This document shows positions 7,371 to 16,042 of a DNA stretch of 26,755 nt, piece by piece (position 1 is the stretch's first letter; each line of letters starts with the position of its first letter). The notes under the pieces were generated by a model that saw only the letters and a program-made list of their open reading frames with translations, ran no database searches and had not been told where the DNA came from. The stretch comes from JBKECY01 sp047975025. GTDB taxonomy: Bacteria > Bacillota > Clostridia > Lachnospirales > Lachnospiraceae. The stretch covers positions 1-26,755 of the forward strand of contig JBKECY010000036.1 in NCBI GenBank assembly GCA_047975025.1. Reading direction: 5' to 3'. The position numbers and the translations under genes are program-made.

Positions 7371-8000
7371 TTAGCGTGCAGCTTTACTGGCTTTTTGCCG
7401 TTTGATTACCTTTAGTCGCGTGAATTCTTCACGCTCTTTTTCTTCCAAAGCATTCTGGATGCTCTTGGTTAGTTCCTCGTATTTCGGAATCGTGATATTT
7501 TGCAGAGCATTCGCACGCTTCTGTGTCTTCTTAATATTCGTGGCCAGTCGAATCGCAGAGTTTTCCACCATAGAAAGACGTATGGACAGCTCTTTCACCT
7601 TCTCAAAGGCAGCACGAGCCTCATCAAGTGAAGATTTGGTCGTATAGTACGCATATGTCGGATGAATCGGCTTTTTATCAAACTGAACCAGAGGGATTTC
7701 TGTACCCATAACACTTCGCGTCTTGATGCGCACTGAGTCCTCAATGGGTACGGTATAGGTGATCTGCTGTACAACAGAGATGCCTATCTCCATATTAGCC
7801 TTTTGCAGGGCTTTATACGCCTTGCCGAACGTTTCATCAATCTCAGACTGTATGTCCTTGGCGTTGTCGATCAGCTCCATGATTTCCCGGATTAGTATGT
7901 TTCTCTTCTTGTCCATCAGATCGTAGCCCTGTCTGGACAGAATCAGAGAGTTTTTTGCTAATATCAGGTTTCCTTTGGTCGGAAAAGTATTAGGATCCAT
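7371..8000 (-). CDS. atpD: V-type ATP synthase subunit D (central stalk)
   Basis: Central rotor shaft of the V/A-type ATPase, which links the A3B3 head to the membrane ring; 209 residues, the usual length. It opens with the family signature PTKGNLILAKNSLILSRQGYDLMDKKRNIL and is largely alpha-helical, with long N- and C-terminal helices that form the coiled-coil axle; the basic C terminus (KVIKRQKASKAAR) is typical. Its ATG shares a base with the atpB stop (TAATG), indicating translational coupling. It is the last gene of the operon, followed by the bidirectional terminator. Confidence 0.95.
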   Translation of the reverse strand: MDPNTFPTKGNLILAKNSLILSRQGYDLMDKKRNILIREIMELIDNAKDIQSEIDETFGKAYKALQKANMEIGISVVQQITYTVPIEDSVRIKTRSVMGTEIPLVQFDKKPIHPTYAYYTTKSSLDEARAAFEKVKELSIRLSMVENSAIRLATNIKKTQKRANALQNITIPKYEELTKSIQNALEEKEREEFTRLKVIKRQKASKAAR

Positions 8001-9379
8001 TACATCACCTCTTTATAATAGACATCGAGCAGTTTCGTATCGATACGGTCTAATTCCTCCTTGGGCAGCATGGACAGAAGCGCCCAGCCTTTGTCAAGTG
8101 TCTCAATAATGGTACGGTTCTCAGTCTCGCCCTGGCCAACAAATTGGTATTCAAACGCTTTTCCAAAGGCTAAGTATTTTTTATCCAGAGACGAAAGCTC
8201 GTCCTCACCAATAACAGATGCAAGAGCTCGTGCATCCCCTACTTTTGCATAGCAGGAGAAGAGCTGATTCGCCAAATCCTGATGGTCTTTACGTGTATAG
8301 CCTTCACCGATACCATCCTTCATCAGGCGTGACAGAGAGGGCAGTACATTGATGGGCGGATAAATAGCCTGCCCATGCAGCTGACGATCCAGTACAATCT
8401 GACCTTCGGTAATATAGCCGGTAAGATCGGGAATCGGATGCGTGATATCATCGTTTGGCATGGTCAAAATCGGAATCTGAGTAACCGAGCCTTTGCCGCC
8501 GCGTACAATACCGGCACGCTCATACAGAGTCGCAAGTTCGCTGTACAGATAGCCAGGATATCCTTTTCTGGAAGGAATCTCGCCTTTTGAGGAGGATACT
8601 TCACGCATAGCCTCACAAAAGGAAGTAATATCGGTCAGTATGACCAATATATGCATATCTTTTTCAAATGCCAGATATTCGGCAGCCGTAAGCGCAAGAC
8701 GTGGGGTAATCAGTCGTTCTACCACCGGGTCATTTGCCAGGTTCAAGAACATGACAACGTGATCGGAAACACCGCTTTCTTCAAAGGTGCGGCGGAAGAA
8801 ATCAGCCACGTCATATTTGACACCCATGGCGGCAAATACAATAGCAAATTTCTCATCGGAATCGGCACCAAGAGATGCCTGCTGTACGATCTGCGCTGCG
8901 AGCTTGTCATGAGGCAGACCATTTCCGGAGAAGATGGGAAGCTTCTGACCGCGAATCAGCGTCGTCAGACTATCGATGGCTGAAATACCGGTATTGATAT
9001 AGTTACGGGGATATTCGCGGGACACTGGATTTAGCGGGTATCCGTTAACATTAAGACTGATTTCGGGGGTGAGATCACCAAGCCCGTCGATGGGATGTCC
9101 GATTCCGTTGAATGTACGTCCCAGTATTTCAGGAGAAAGGTTAATCTCCATCGGATGACCGGTAAGACGGGTATGCGTGTTGTTCAGAGACATATTCTCT
9201 GTACCCTCGAACACCTGAATTACGGCTCTGCCGTCGTAAATCTCAACGATACGGCCGATTTTATTAACACCATCTTCCATTTTGAATTCAACGATTTCTT
9301 CGTAGGAAGCACCTTGTATGCCCTCAAGCACGACGAGGGGGCCGTTGATTTCACTTAAACCTAAATATTCGATTGACAT
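8000..9379 (-). CDS. atpB: V-type ATP synthase subunit B (non-catalytic)
   Basis: Non-catalytic regulatory nucleotide-binding subunit of the A3B3 hexamer; 459 residues, normal length. It starts with the beta-barrel domain (MSIEYLGLSEINGPLVVLEG), then the RecA-like domain with the degenerate P-loop SGNGLPHDKLA, which is the hallmark of B subunits, and the conserved PSRKGYPGYLYSELATLYERAG. The ATG at 9379 lies seven bases after AGGGAGG, just behind the atpA stop. Its stop overlaps the atpD start by one base. Confidence 0.96.
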   Translation of the reverse strand: MSIEYLGLSEINGPLVVLEGIQGASYEEIVEFKMEDGVNKIGRIVEIYDGRAVIQVFEGTENMSLNNTHTRLTGHPMEINLSPEILGRTFNGIGHPIDGLGDLTPEISLNVNGYPLNPVSREYPRNYINTGISAIDSLTTLIRGQKLPIFSGNGLPHDKLAAQIVQQASLGADSDEKFAIVFAAMGVKYDVADFFRRTFEESGVSDHVVMFLNLANDPVVERLITPRLALTAAEYLAFEKDMHILVILTDITSFCEAMREVSSSKGEIPSRKGYPGYLYSELATLYERAGIVRGGKGSVTQIPILTMPNDDITHPIPDLTGYITEGQIVLDRQLHGQAIYPPINVLPSLSRLMKDGIGEGYTRKDHQDLANQLFSCYAKVGDARALASVIGEDELSSLDKKYLAFGKAFEYQFVGQGETENRTIIETLDKGWALLSMLPKEELDRIDTKLLDVYYKEVM

Positions 9380-9394
9380 GAATTTATCCTCCCT

Positions 9395-11161
9395 CTATGC
9401 ATTCTTTTCCAGTACTTTTTGATAGAACGTATCAATGTCTTTGTGATACTGCTCGAACAATTCGAGTTTATCATTCGGTACATCGTATTTGATCGCAATA
9501 ATCCGCTCGAAGATGTCGTCTTCTTTTAGGACAGACATTGGCATGCCGCGGCTGACCAGATCCTTGCATTTTTCATCAAGATATAGAATCAGTTCCATCA
9601 TCAGGAATTGTTTTTCCAGAGGCACGCAGGTATCCTCAGCATGAAACGCATTCTGCTGCAGGAATCCCAGACGGATGACACGTGCTATTTCGAGTACGAG
9701 TTTTTGATCATCCGGCAGTACGTCACCGCCGATCAGCTTTACAATTTCCATCAGAGAGCTTTCCTGATTCAAAAGAGCCACGAGCAGGTTTCTGTCACTG
9801 ACAAACCGAGGTGATACATTTTTTCTGAACCAGACCGATAAATCCTCCAGATATTCACTGTAACTTGTCAGCCAGTGAATGGCCGGAAAGTGACGTGCAT
9901 AGGCAAGAGATTTGTCCAGTCCCCAGAAACAGCGGACAAAACGCTTGGTATTCTGGGTTACAGGCTCGGAAAAGTCACCGCCCTGTGGGGATACGGCACC
10001 AATAATCGTGACGGAACCTTCGGTATCATTAAGATTGCGCATCATACCGGCTCTCTCATAGAAAGCGGACAGCTTGGATGCCAGATATGCGGGGAAACCT
10101 TCTTCGGCGGGCATCTCTTCCAGACGACCGGAGAGTTCACGAAGTGCTTCAGCCCAGCGGGAGGTAGAGTCTGCCATGATGGCGACATCATATCCCATGT
10201 CGCGGTAATACTCTGCCAAAGTCAGACCGGTGTAGATAGACGCTTCACGAGCGGCCACAGGCATGTTCGAAGTATTGGCAATCAGTGTGGTACGTTCCAT
10301 CATCAGGTTACCGGATTTGGGATCCACCAGCTTGCTGAAATCCTCCAGTACTTCTGTCATCTCGTTACCACGCTCACCGCAGCCGATGTAAATAATGATA
10401 TCTGCATCCGACCATTTGGCGACCTGATGCTGTGTCATTGTCTTTCCTGTACCGAAGCCGCCGGGAATGGCAGCCGTACCGCCTTTGGCAATAGGAAACA
10501 GGGTATCCAGGATACGCTGTCCGGTAATCAAAGGCTTGCTGGCCGGATACCGGCTCTGTGTAGGGCGCGGTATACGAATCGGCCATTTTTGTGCCAGCTG
10601 GATTTCATGCTGCTTGCCATTGTGTTGCTCTACAACGATGATCGTATCGGTGACTGTATAGGCTCCGTCTTCCACCACTTTTACCACTGTACCGGAAATT
10701 GTGGGGGGAACCATGGATTTATGCAGTATGGATTTGGTTTCCTGCACTTCGGCAATAATTGTGCCGCCCTGTACGACATCACCGACTGCTACGGTAACAT
10801 GTACATCCCATTTTTTAGTTACATCCAGAGATTCTACATGAACACCACGTGAGATGTATTTACCGGATTCTTTGGCAATTTCCTCCAGCGGTCGTTGAAT
10901 ACCATCAAAAATATTATGTATAATACCAGGGCCTAAGAGGACGGAGATGGCGTCACCGGTAGCGGTAACTGTTTCGCCGGGATGCAGACCGGTCGTTTCT
11001 TCAAAAACCTGAATCGTGGTCATGTCCTTTTTCAGCGAAATAACTTCACCTACCAAGTGCTCGTCGCCTACATGAACCATTTCAGACATCTTAAAATCAG
11101 AATCGCCTTTCAGATAGATGATGGGGCCGTTAATTCCATATATTGTACCTGTTCTATTCAT
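9395..11161 (-). CDS. atpA: V-type ATP synthase subunit A (catalytic)
   Basis: Catalytic subunit that hydrolyses or makes ATP at the A-B interface; 588 residues, as expected. Order of parts: N-terminal barrel (MNRTGTIYGINGPIIYLKG), the bulge domain specific to A subunits (about 115-190, with VPPTISGTVV), the P-loop GGFGTGKT (234-241), catalytic Glu in GCGERGNEM (E263), and DSTSRWAEALRELSGRLEEMP. The P-loop reads GGFGTGKT where many relatives have GPFGAGKT, a mild variation. The ATG at 11161 overlaps the end of atpE by eight bases, and a TGGAGGT site lies within atpE. Confidence 0.97.
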   Translation of the reverse strand: MNRTGTIYGINGPIIYLKGDSDFKMSEMVHVGDEHLVGEVISLKKDMTTIQVFEETTGLHPGETVTATGDAISVLLGPGIIHNIFDGIQRPLEEIAKESGKYISRGVHVESLDVTKKWDVHVTVAVGDVVQGGTIIAEVQETKSILHKSMVPPTISGTVVKVVEDGAYTVTDTIIVVEQHNGKQHEIQLAQKWPIRIPRPTQSRYPASKPLITGQRILDTLFPIAKGGTAAIPGGFGTGKTMTQHQVAKWSDADIIIYIGCGERGNEMTEVLEDFSKLVDPKSGNLMMERTTLIANTSNMPVAAREASIYTGLTLAEYYRDMGYDVAIMADSTSRWAEALRELSGRLEEMPAEEGFPAYLASKLSAFYERAGMMRNLNDTEGSVTIIGAVSPQGGDFSEPVTQNTKRFVRCFWGLDKSLAYARHFPAIHWLTSYSEYLEDLSVWFRKNVSPRFVSDRNLLVALLNQESSLMEIVKLIGGDVLPDDQKLVLEIARVIRLGFLQQNAFHAEDTCVPLEKQFLMMELILYLDEKCKDLVSRGMPMSVLKEDDIFERIIAIKYDVPNDKLELFEQYHKDIDTFYQKVLEKNA

Positions 11162-11741
11162 ACGTCAGACCTCCATCTAAAGTATATGTTTTCTTTTCCT
11201 TTTCGTATAATTCCAAAAGAGAATAGTCAATCGCCATGTTACGGGCAGGAATCAGTACCTTGATTCCACCCATAAAAGGGTCCTTTGAGATCTGAAAAGT
11301 CACACCTGTTTTCTGTTCAAGCAACTCTCTTTTGTCTGCATCGGAAGAAGTCAGATAAAATTCGGTGGATGAACCATCTGCCAAAGCAAGGGCAGACTTG
11401 GTCTTTTGGATGAGATAGTCAATGTATTCCGGTGTTTTCTTAAAATCCTGAAGACGCTGAGCCACTTCATCAAAAAGCTTAGACTTTAGTTCGGCCTGCT
11501 TTTTTGTCCACTCCCGCTTAATATGCAGCTGATACACAGACAGTTCCTTATTCACTTCTCTTTGCAGATCAAAAGATTCGGATTTGATCCAGTCTTTTGC
11601 TTCCTGTTCCTTTTTTGCTTTATAGTCCTCAAACTGTTTTGCAAGCTGCTTTTTATAATCGGCCAGAATCTGGTCGGCTTCCGCCTGCGCCTCGCCTATG
11701 GCCACATCATAAAAGTGCTGTAATTTTTCTTCCGTTGTCAT
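11154..11741 (-). CDS. atpE: V-type ATP synthase subunit E (peripheral stalk)
   Basis: Peripheral stalk subunit that holds the A3B3 head still against rotation; 195 residues. The N-terminal half (about 1-105) is a long charged heptad-rich helix full of Lys, Glu and Gln, as expected for pairing with the G/H subunit encoded first in the operon. The C-terminal half is a small alpha/beta domain ending in LIPARNMAIDYSLLELYEKEKKTYTL..., with the conserved GGIKVL motif. It starts 12 bases after atpF and overlaps atpA by eight bases. Confidence 0.9.
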   Translation of the reverse strand: MTTEEKLQHFYDVAIGEAQAEADQILADYKKQLAKQFEDYKAKKEQEAKDWIKSESFDLQREVNKELSVYQLHIKREWTKKQAELKSKLFDEVAQRLQDFKKTPEYIDYLIQKTKSALALADGSSTEFYLTSSDADKRELLEQKTGVTFQISKDPFMGGIKVLIPARNMAIDYSLLELYEKEKKTYTLDGGLTYE

Positions 11742-11753
11742 TTTATCACCTGC

Positions 11754-12062
11754 CTATAATTTCAATCCGATAGCTTCATTTACATATGCTGTAATAAAGT
11801 CCGGTCGTCTGCCGGTTCCATGCCGGTCGGGTATTTCTATAATCAATGGTGTCTTGTGGTTGAGCTTGACATCATCAATCAGTTCGGGGAATTCACGCCC
11901 GAAACGTTCTGTCAGAAGAATGATACCGATTTCCTTATTGGCGATGCAGGTCTCCAGTGCGGTCTTTAGTTCATCCCGAGTATGAATCACGACACCGTCG
12001 ACGCCGGCTAGTCGCATGCCCGTATAAGTATCGATATTGTCGCTGATTAAATAAATCTGCAT
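11754..12062 (-). CDS. atpF: V-type ATP synthase subunit F
   Basis: Small CheY-like subunit bound to the central stalk next to D; 102 residues, matching the family. It begins MQIYLISDNIDTYTGMRLAGVDG (start of the Rossmann-like fold with the GMRLAG motif), then IGIILLTERFGREFPELID, and ends with TPLIIEIPDRHGTGRRPDFITAYVNEAIGLKL, the typical C-terminal helix with a conserved IPD. It follows atpK by a few bases. Confidence 0.93.
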   Translation of the reverse strand: MQIYLISDNIDTYTGMRLAGVDGVVIHTRDELKTALETCIANKEIGIILLTERFGREFPELIDDVKLNHKTPLIIEIPDRHGTGRRPDFITAYVNEAIGLKL

Positions 12063-12066
12063 AGGC

Positions 12067-12498
12067 TTAGAGACGGCCGAGAATCATGAAGGTAACGATC
12101 AGACCGTAGAGTGCGATACCTTCTGCCAGACCTACGAAGATAAGTGATTTACCAAGAATCGACTGATCCTCGCTTATGGCGCCTAAAGCAGCACTTGCTG
12201 CACTAGCAACAGCAATACCACCACCGATACAGGATAATCCGGTTACCAGTGCAGCGGCAAGATAGCCAAGTCCCGTAGCAAGACCTGCGGAAGAATCCGT
12301 TGCTGCAAAAGCAGTTGATGTTCCGGCAAATGCCACACCGATAGCGATCAGCATGGTTCCAAAGAAGAAAAATGCGTTGACACCGATGGCAGTTTTATAT
12401 CTGCCTTTGTTTCTCTCTCCAATCAGGAAAACTCCAAAAGGAATAATGATGCTAAGTACCAAAGCCAATGCGAAAATAATTTGAATTGCTAATGTCAT
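12067..12498 (-). CDS. atpK: V-type ATP synthase subunit K (membrane rotor ring)
   Basis: Proteolipid that forms the rotating ion-carrying ring; 143 residues with four membrane helices (about 3-26, 36-66, 72-105 and 115-142), that is, two fused hairpins as in Enterococcus NtpK. The ion-binding carboxylate is E126 in GLAEGIALYG in the last helix. Only two glutamines occur (Q6 and Q112, the latter in the loop before helix 4), so no clear counterpart of the NtpK Na+ ligands Q65 and Q110 is visible. Coupling to H+ is therefore as likely as to Na+. A strong AGGAGG site precedes the ATG. Confidence 0.95.
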   Translation of the reverse strand: MTLAIQIIFALALVLSIIIPFGVFLIGERNKGRYKTAIGVNAFFFFGTMLIAIGVAFAGTSTAFAATDSSAGLATGLGYLAAALVTGLSCIGGGIAVASAASAALGAISEDQSILGKSLIFVGLAEGIALYGLIVTFMILGRL

Positions 12499-12524
12499 GA
12501 TGTAAACCTCCTCATAAATATACT

Positions 12525-14456
12525 TTATTTTGATTTTTTATATAGAAAGGGCTTAAAGGCTTTCCCTGTGCCTTTGTAAAACCGACTGAATAACTCATAG
12601 TATTCAAGACGGAGTACCTGAATTCCGACAATCAGTCCTTCCAGGCCAATAACGACAAGATTTCCAATGATGATAACCAAAAAATTCGGTGTGCCTTGTT
12701 CTGCCCCCGACAGCTGCAGGACTACTTCCATAATCGCAGCATGACTTACGGCAAAGGCTCCAATACGGACAAAAGAAAGTGTATTGGAAAAATAACTCAG
12801 CAACAGTTCAAATAATTCGAAAAATCCCTGTACAAAAAACATTCCTTTTTCCTTAGGGAAAATATGGTCGCTTTTCGTACATAGATGTGTAAGCGGTTCT
12901 TTGAAGAACATAACCAGTAAAGGCAGTATGAACATGATACACAAGACCAGTGTTCCTGGAAGGTTGTTGCCTGTCATGAATAACACGATGACAGCGACAA
13001 ATGAGCCGTAGAAGACGAATCCTGCAATTGCATTTGTATCAAAAAATATGTTCTCAATGTCTTTTGCCCGAATGGCATTAATGATATGAATAATAATGGA
13101 CAAAATAATCAGGAACATACCGAAGGCAATAGCAACGACGAATACGGTATTGAGCTTTCCGATAAAGGGAAGATTACTCATAGCCGTTACCGGTCGCAGC
13201 CAAATCGGTTCAATGATATCTTCAAATCCAAAGAAGCTGCCGAACATAAAGCCAAAGAAAGTTGAAAAAATACCGGCGGTTCCAATAATTGCCGCTAAAT
13301 CCGCTTTCTTAAATTTATAGAGTAGAAATCCGCCGATAATCAGGCAGATTCCCTGACCGGCATCGCCAAACATAGCACCGAAAATAAGGGCATACGTGAT
13401 AGCGACCAGCCATGTGGGGTCCATCTCATTGTAGGCTGGCAAACCGTACATTCGAACAAACATCTCGAAGGGCCTCATGACCCGCGGGTTTTTCAGCTTG
13501 GTCGGAGGCTGATGATACAACTTGTGTTCCTCGTCCTCCACAATACAGAACAGATTGGCATCTTTTGAAATATCCTTCTGGAATTTGCGCGTATCCTTCT
13601 CTGACATCCAGCCGCATAATATATAGAAGGTTTCCTTCGTGCCGATTGTGCAGGCAGCCACCTTGCGGACATCGAAGCTGGAAGACAGTGTGTCAATTTC
13701 TTCACGTGCCGAAACGATATCCTGCGCATTTTCCGTATAAATCGAAGCCAGCTCCTGTTCAATTGAACTGATGGTGTGTACCAGTAATTTATATCGGTCT
13801 TCCAAACGCTGGAACGCTGTTTCTGGTGTACCGCTGTATTCATCCGGTACAAATACACGTTCAAAGTGCATGGAGGAGAATACGGCATCCACCTGTTTTA
13901 CCTGCTTTTTGGGAGCAAAGTAAACACCCCATAAATATTGTGCATCCTCATGACAGCGGTAAAATACCGTATCCAGATTGTGATAGAGGAACTGATCAAA
14001 TTTCTCAAAATAGCTTTTTTCAATCCGGCCGAAGCGAAAACGGATGAACTGAAATTTCAAGATGGATGAAATATCGTAATCCAGTTCTCGAAAGGGCTGA
14101 ATAATATTTAGAGATTCTTTGATTTTGTCACGCTGTGCAGCGAGTTCAAGGCGTTTCGACTGAAGAGCCTCATATTTTTGTTTTAAATCATCAATGAAAT
14201 GCAGGGAATCATCCAATGTCATGATTCTTGGTACGATTTTTTCGGGATGCTCCAGCTTATCATAGAAAGCATTAGCAGTGGTCAGCGCCTCTCTATACGG
14301 ATTTATTTCTATATAAGGTGTCAGGTTCTGAACCGATTTTAATTCCGATATTGCATTTTCAAGATGGGTTTCATACTTGGAAAGATAAGTATTTGTTACG
14401 CGGTCTATATCAGTCTTTGGACCGGTAATGCTGAAAAACTTCATCTTAACAATCAC
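12525..14456 (-). CDS. atpI: V-type ATP synthase subunit I (membrane stator, a-type)
   Basis: Membrane stator that forms the ion half-channels against the K ring; 643 residues. The start is the GTG at 14456, eight bases after GGAGG; ATG at 14444 is four codons later and less well placed. The N-terminal cytosolic half (about 1-340) has long helices that dock the peripheral stalks. The C-terminal half holds about seven to eight membrane helices. The arginine expected to face the ring carboxylate is R564 in SFVRIGAF; a second conserved one is R616 in QVLRLEYYE. It ends in a basic tail and lies 26 bp before atpK. Confidence 0.95.
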   Translation of the reverse strand: MIVKMKFFSITGPKTDIDRVTNTYLSKYETHLENAISELKSVQNLTPYIEINPYREALTTANAFYDKLEHPEKIVPRIMTLDDSLHFIDDLKQKYEALQSKRLELAAQRDKIKESLNIIQPFRELDYDISSILKFQFIRFRFGRIEKSYFEKFDQFLYHNLDTVFYRCHEDAQYLWGVYFAPKKQVKQVDAVFSSMHFERVFVPDEYSGTPETAFQRLEDRYKLLVHTISSIEQELASIYTENAQDIVSAREEIDTLSSSFDVRKVAACTIGTKETFYILCGWMSEKDTRKFQKDISKDANLFCIVEDEEHKLYHQPPTKLKNPRVMRPFEMFVRMYGLPAYNEMDPTWLVAITYALIFGAMFGDAGQGICLIIGGFLLYKFKKADLAAIIGTAGIFSTFFGFMFGSFFGFEDIIEPIWLRPVTAMSNLPFIGKLNTVFVVAIAFGMFLIILSIIIHIINAIRAKDIENIFFDTNAIAGFVFYGSFVAVIVLFMTGNNLPGTLVLCIMFILPLLVMFFKEPLTHLCTKSDHIFPKEKGMFFVQGFFELFELLLSYFSNTLSFVRIGAFAVSHAAIMEVVLQLSGAEQGTPNFLVIIIGNLVVIGLEGLIVGIQVLRLEYYELFSRFYKGTGKAFKPFLYKKSK

Positions 14457-14473
14457 GATTTCTACCTCCGGAC

Positions 14474-15517
14474 TTAGTTTTTGCGAATATAACTCATAGC
14501 TTCTTCAGGCTCGACTCCATATCGTACACACTCTATGGCGGTAGTAAGCCGGTCAATTTCATGCTCCTTGTGATACATATAATTATATAGTATCGCAACC
14601 GAATTCGGGTGCTTTCTGGAAAGTGATTCCAGTAAATGTCTTAGTAAAAAGTTATAGAACTCTTCAAGTGTCAAAAGCTCGAATTCGCTGTAACGCTGCC
14701 CATAATAGGTTTTAGAGAGCAGCTCATAAAATTCTTCCATTGTAGGAGCCTCGACTAAACTGGTTACCTGCTCTTTTTTCAATTTTGCATACACAGGAAT
14801 CAGTAAAGCATAGATGTCGGCCGGCAGCATATGGTAATACTGCTTGGAACGTTGAATCCACTGCACATTGATCAAATCAAATTTTCCGCCATAGGCTTCC
14901 TTAACGACGGTCAGATCTTCGCCGGAGAAAAAGCGGTCCTTGGCTTTCCATATATGGGAAAAATAATGCAGATCCAATGCCATACCATAGTCAAAAATCA
15001 TCGCTCGGGAGCGATTCTCAAGCTTTGAAAGCGGCTGATAATAGTCAGTGCCTTTTAGCAAGGAGACCAGCTCGTCAATTGTCTTGCTCTGCGGCAGACG
15101 TTCGATATCTAGTTTCGTATGATGATGGAAAAATTCTATATACGGACTGAAATCATCAATGTACTCATTATCCTGAGAAAATGTGACCCGCATGCAGCTT
15201 TTTATAAATAAAATTTCGTACCGCTTAAAATATAGCCGTAAAAACTTCCGCTGCTCAAGATTGGAAAAATGATATAGTTTTGAAAAATCATTGAAAATCG
15301 TCTTTTTCAGGAGCCGCTCAATATCGCCTCTGTGTAACGTTGTTTCGTCAACAGATGCCAGACTGTTCTGATAGCCGGATGTCTTCTTCAGATAGGAAAC
15401 AACCTGTGGAACGGAAGTCATCTGAACTATTTCCTGAAAATCGGTTTCATCAATGAATTTAGATGTCATAGCTTTTACTTTAGTGGACAAGCCACTATAG
15501 GCAATTACATTACCCAT
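14474..15517 (-). CDS. atpC: V-type ATP synthase subunit C (ring-stalk socket)
   Basis: Member of the V-ATPase subunit C/AC39 (d-type) family, a funnel-shaped helical protein that joins the central stalk to the K ring; 347 residues, within the usual range. N-terminal pattern MGNVIAYSGLSTKVKAMTSKF and the repeated helical hairpins with conserved YGMALDLHYF and ..FYNFLLRHLL are seen. The ATG at 15517 has a GAGGGG-like site nine bases before it. It follows the G/H gene and precedes atpI by 17 bp. Confidence 0.88.
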   Translation of the reverse strand: MGNVIAYSGLSTKVKAMTSKFIDETDFQEIVQMTSVPQVVSYLKKTSGYQNSLASVDETTLHRGDIERLLKKTIFNDFSKLYHFSNLEQRKFLRLYFKRYEILFIKSCMRVTFSQDNEYIDDFSPYIEFFHHHTKLDIERLPQSKTIDELVSLLKGTDYYQPLSKLENRSRAMIFDYGMALDLHYFSHIWKAKDRFFSGEDLTVVKEAYGGKFDLINVQWIQRSKQYYHMLPADIYALLIPVYAKLKKEQVTSLVEAPTMEEFYELLSKTYYGQRYSEFELLTLEEFYNFLLRHLLESLSRKHPNSVAILYNYMYHKEHEIDRLTTAIECVRYGVEPEEAMSYIRKN

Positions 15518-15554
15518 ATTAGATACCCCTCACTTCCTATAATACTTGTGTAGA

Positions 15555-15866
15555 TTAAGGCCTAATTATTTTTTGATATATCTCATCACACAAACGCTCA
15601 TGGTTTTGCTGGTAATAAGAATCCAGGGCAGAAAAAATGTCTGTCGTTTTGGACTTAAGCTGTGTACAGTCGGTATCCTTAGATGCGGTCATTTGTTCCT
15701 GCATCCGTTTGACCTCTGCCTTCGCCTCTTCATCGCGCTTGGCGGCAAACTCTTTGCACTGCTGATCCAATGCAAGTGCCAGATTTTTCTTTTCCTGCTC
15801 AGCCTGATCCAGAATCTGCTGTGCAATGCTTTCAATCTCTGATAATTTATTAAGAACCTGATCCAT
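15555..15866 (-). CDS. V-type ATP synthase subunit G/H (peripheral stalk coiled coil)
   Basis: First gene of the operon; 103 residues, almost wholly a heptad-rich charged helix (SEIESIAQQILDQAEQEKKN...; KRDEEAKAEVKRMQEQM). Size, composition and position match the G/H (NtpF-like) stalk subunit that pairs with E. Sequence conservation in this family is low, so the call rests on context and coiled-coil character. An AGGAGG site precedes the ATG at 15866. In Enterococcus hirae the equivalent gene is also first in the operon. Confidence 0.85.
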   Translation of the reverse strand: MDQVLNKLSEIESIAQQILDQAEQEKKNLALALDQQCKEFAAKRDEEAKAEVKRMQEQMTASKDTDCTQLKSKTTDIFSALDSYYQQNHERLCDEIYQKIIRP

Positions 15867-15889
15867 ATACTAAGACCTCCTGCCTAATT

Positions 15890-15905
15890 CTTTTGATTTC
15901 AAAAG
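15890..15905. promoter_or_regulatory. Perfect 16-bp palindrome in the V-ATPase leader
   Basis: CTTTTGATTTCAAAAG reads as CTTTTGA-TT-TCAAAAG, a perfect inverted repeat apart from its two central bases. It lies between the -10 box (15918-15923) and the first start codon (15866), near the expected transcription start. It could be an operator; the regulator is unknown. Confidence 0.4.
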
Positions 15906-15917
15906 TCATTTGCTACT

Positions 15918-15945
15918 ATAATACACCTATTTAAAAATATTACAA
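15918..15945 (-). promoter_or_regulatory. Promoter of the V-ATPase operon
   Basis: On the - strand: TTGTAA (-35, complement of 15940-15945), a 16-bp spacer and TATTAT (-10, complement of 15918-15923). It is the only good promoter seen ahead of the nine-gene run, and it lies back to back with the trmB promoter. Confidence 0.6.
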
Positions 15946-15951
15946 TACAAA

Positions 15952-15980
15952 TTGCAAAAAAGAGGAAAATCCTGTAATAT
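15952..15980 (+). promoter_or_regulatory. Promoter of trmB
   Basis: TTGCAA (15952-15957), a 17-bp spacer and TAATAT (15975-15980). The leader that follows contains a direct repeat, AATTAAGAGACTTTTT (from 15998) and AATTAAGAAACTTTTG (from 16019), with a 21-bp period, just ahead of the start codon. Confidence 0.6.
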
Positions 15981-16042
15981 AGGGAAAGAAATAAAAAATT
16001 AAGAGACTTTTTGTACAAAATTAAGAAACTTTTGAGGGCCTT

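Noticed and set aside
9875..10852. Open frame of 325 codons on the + strand opposite atpA
   Set aside because: The Cys/His/Gly-rich translation is typical of the antisense of a conserved gene; atpA is certain on the other strand.
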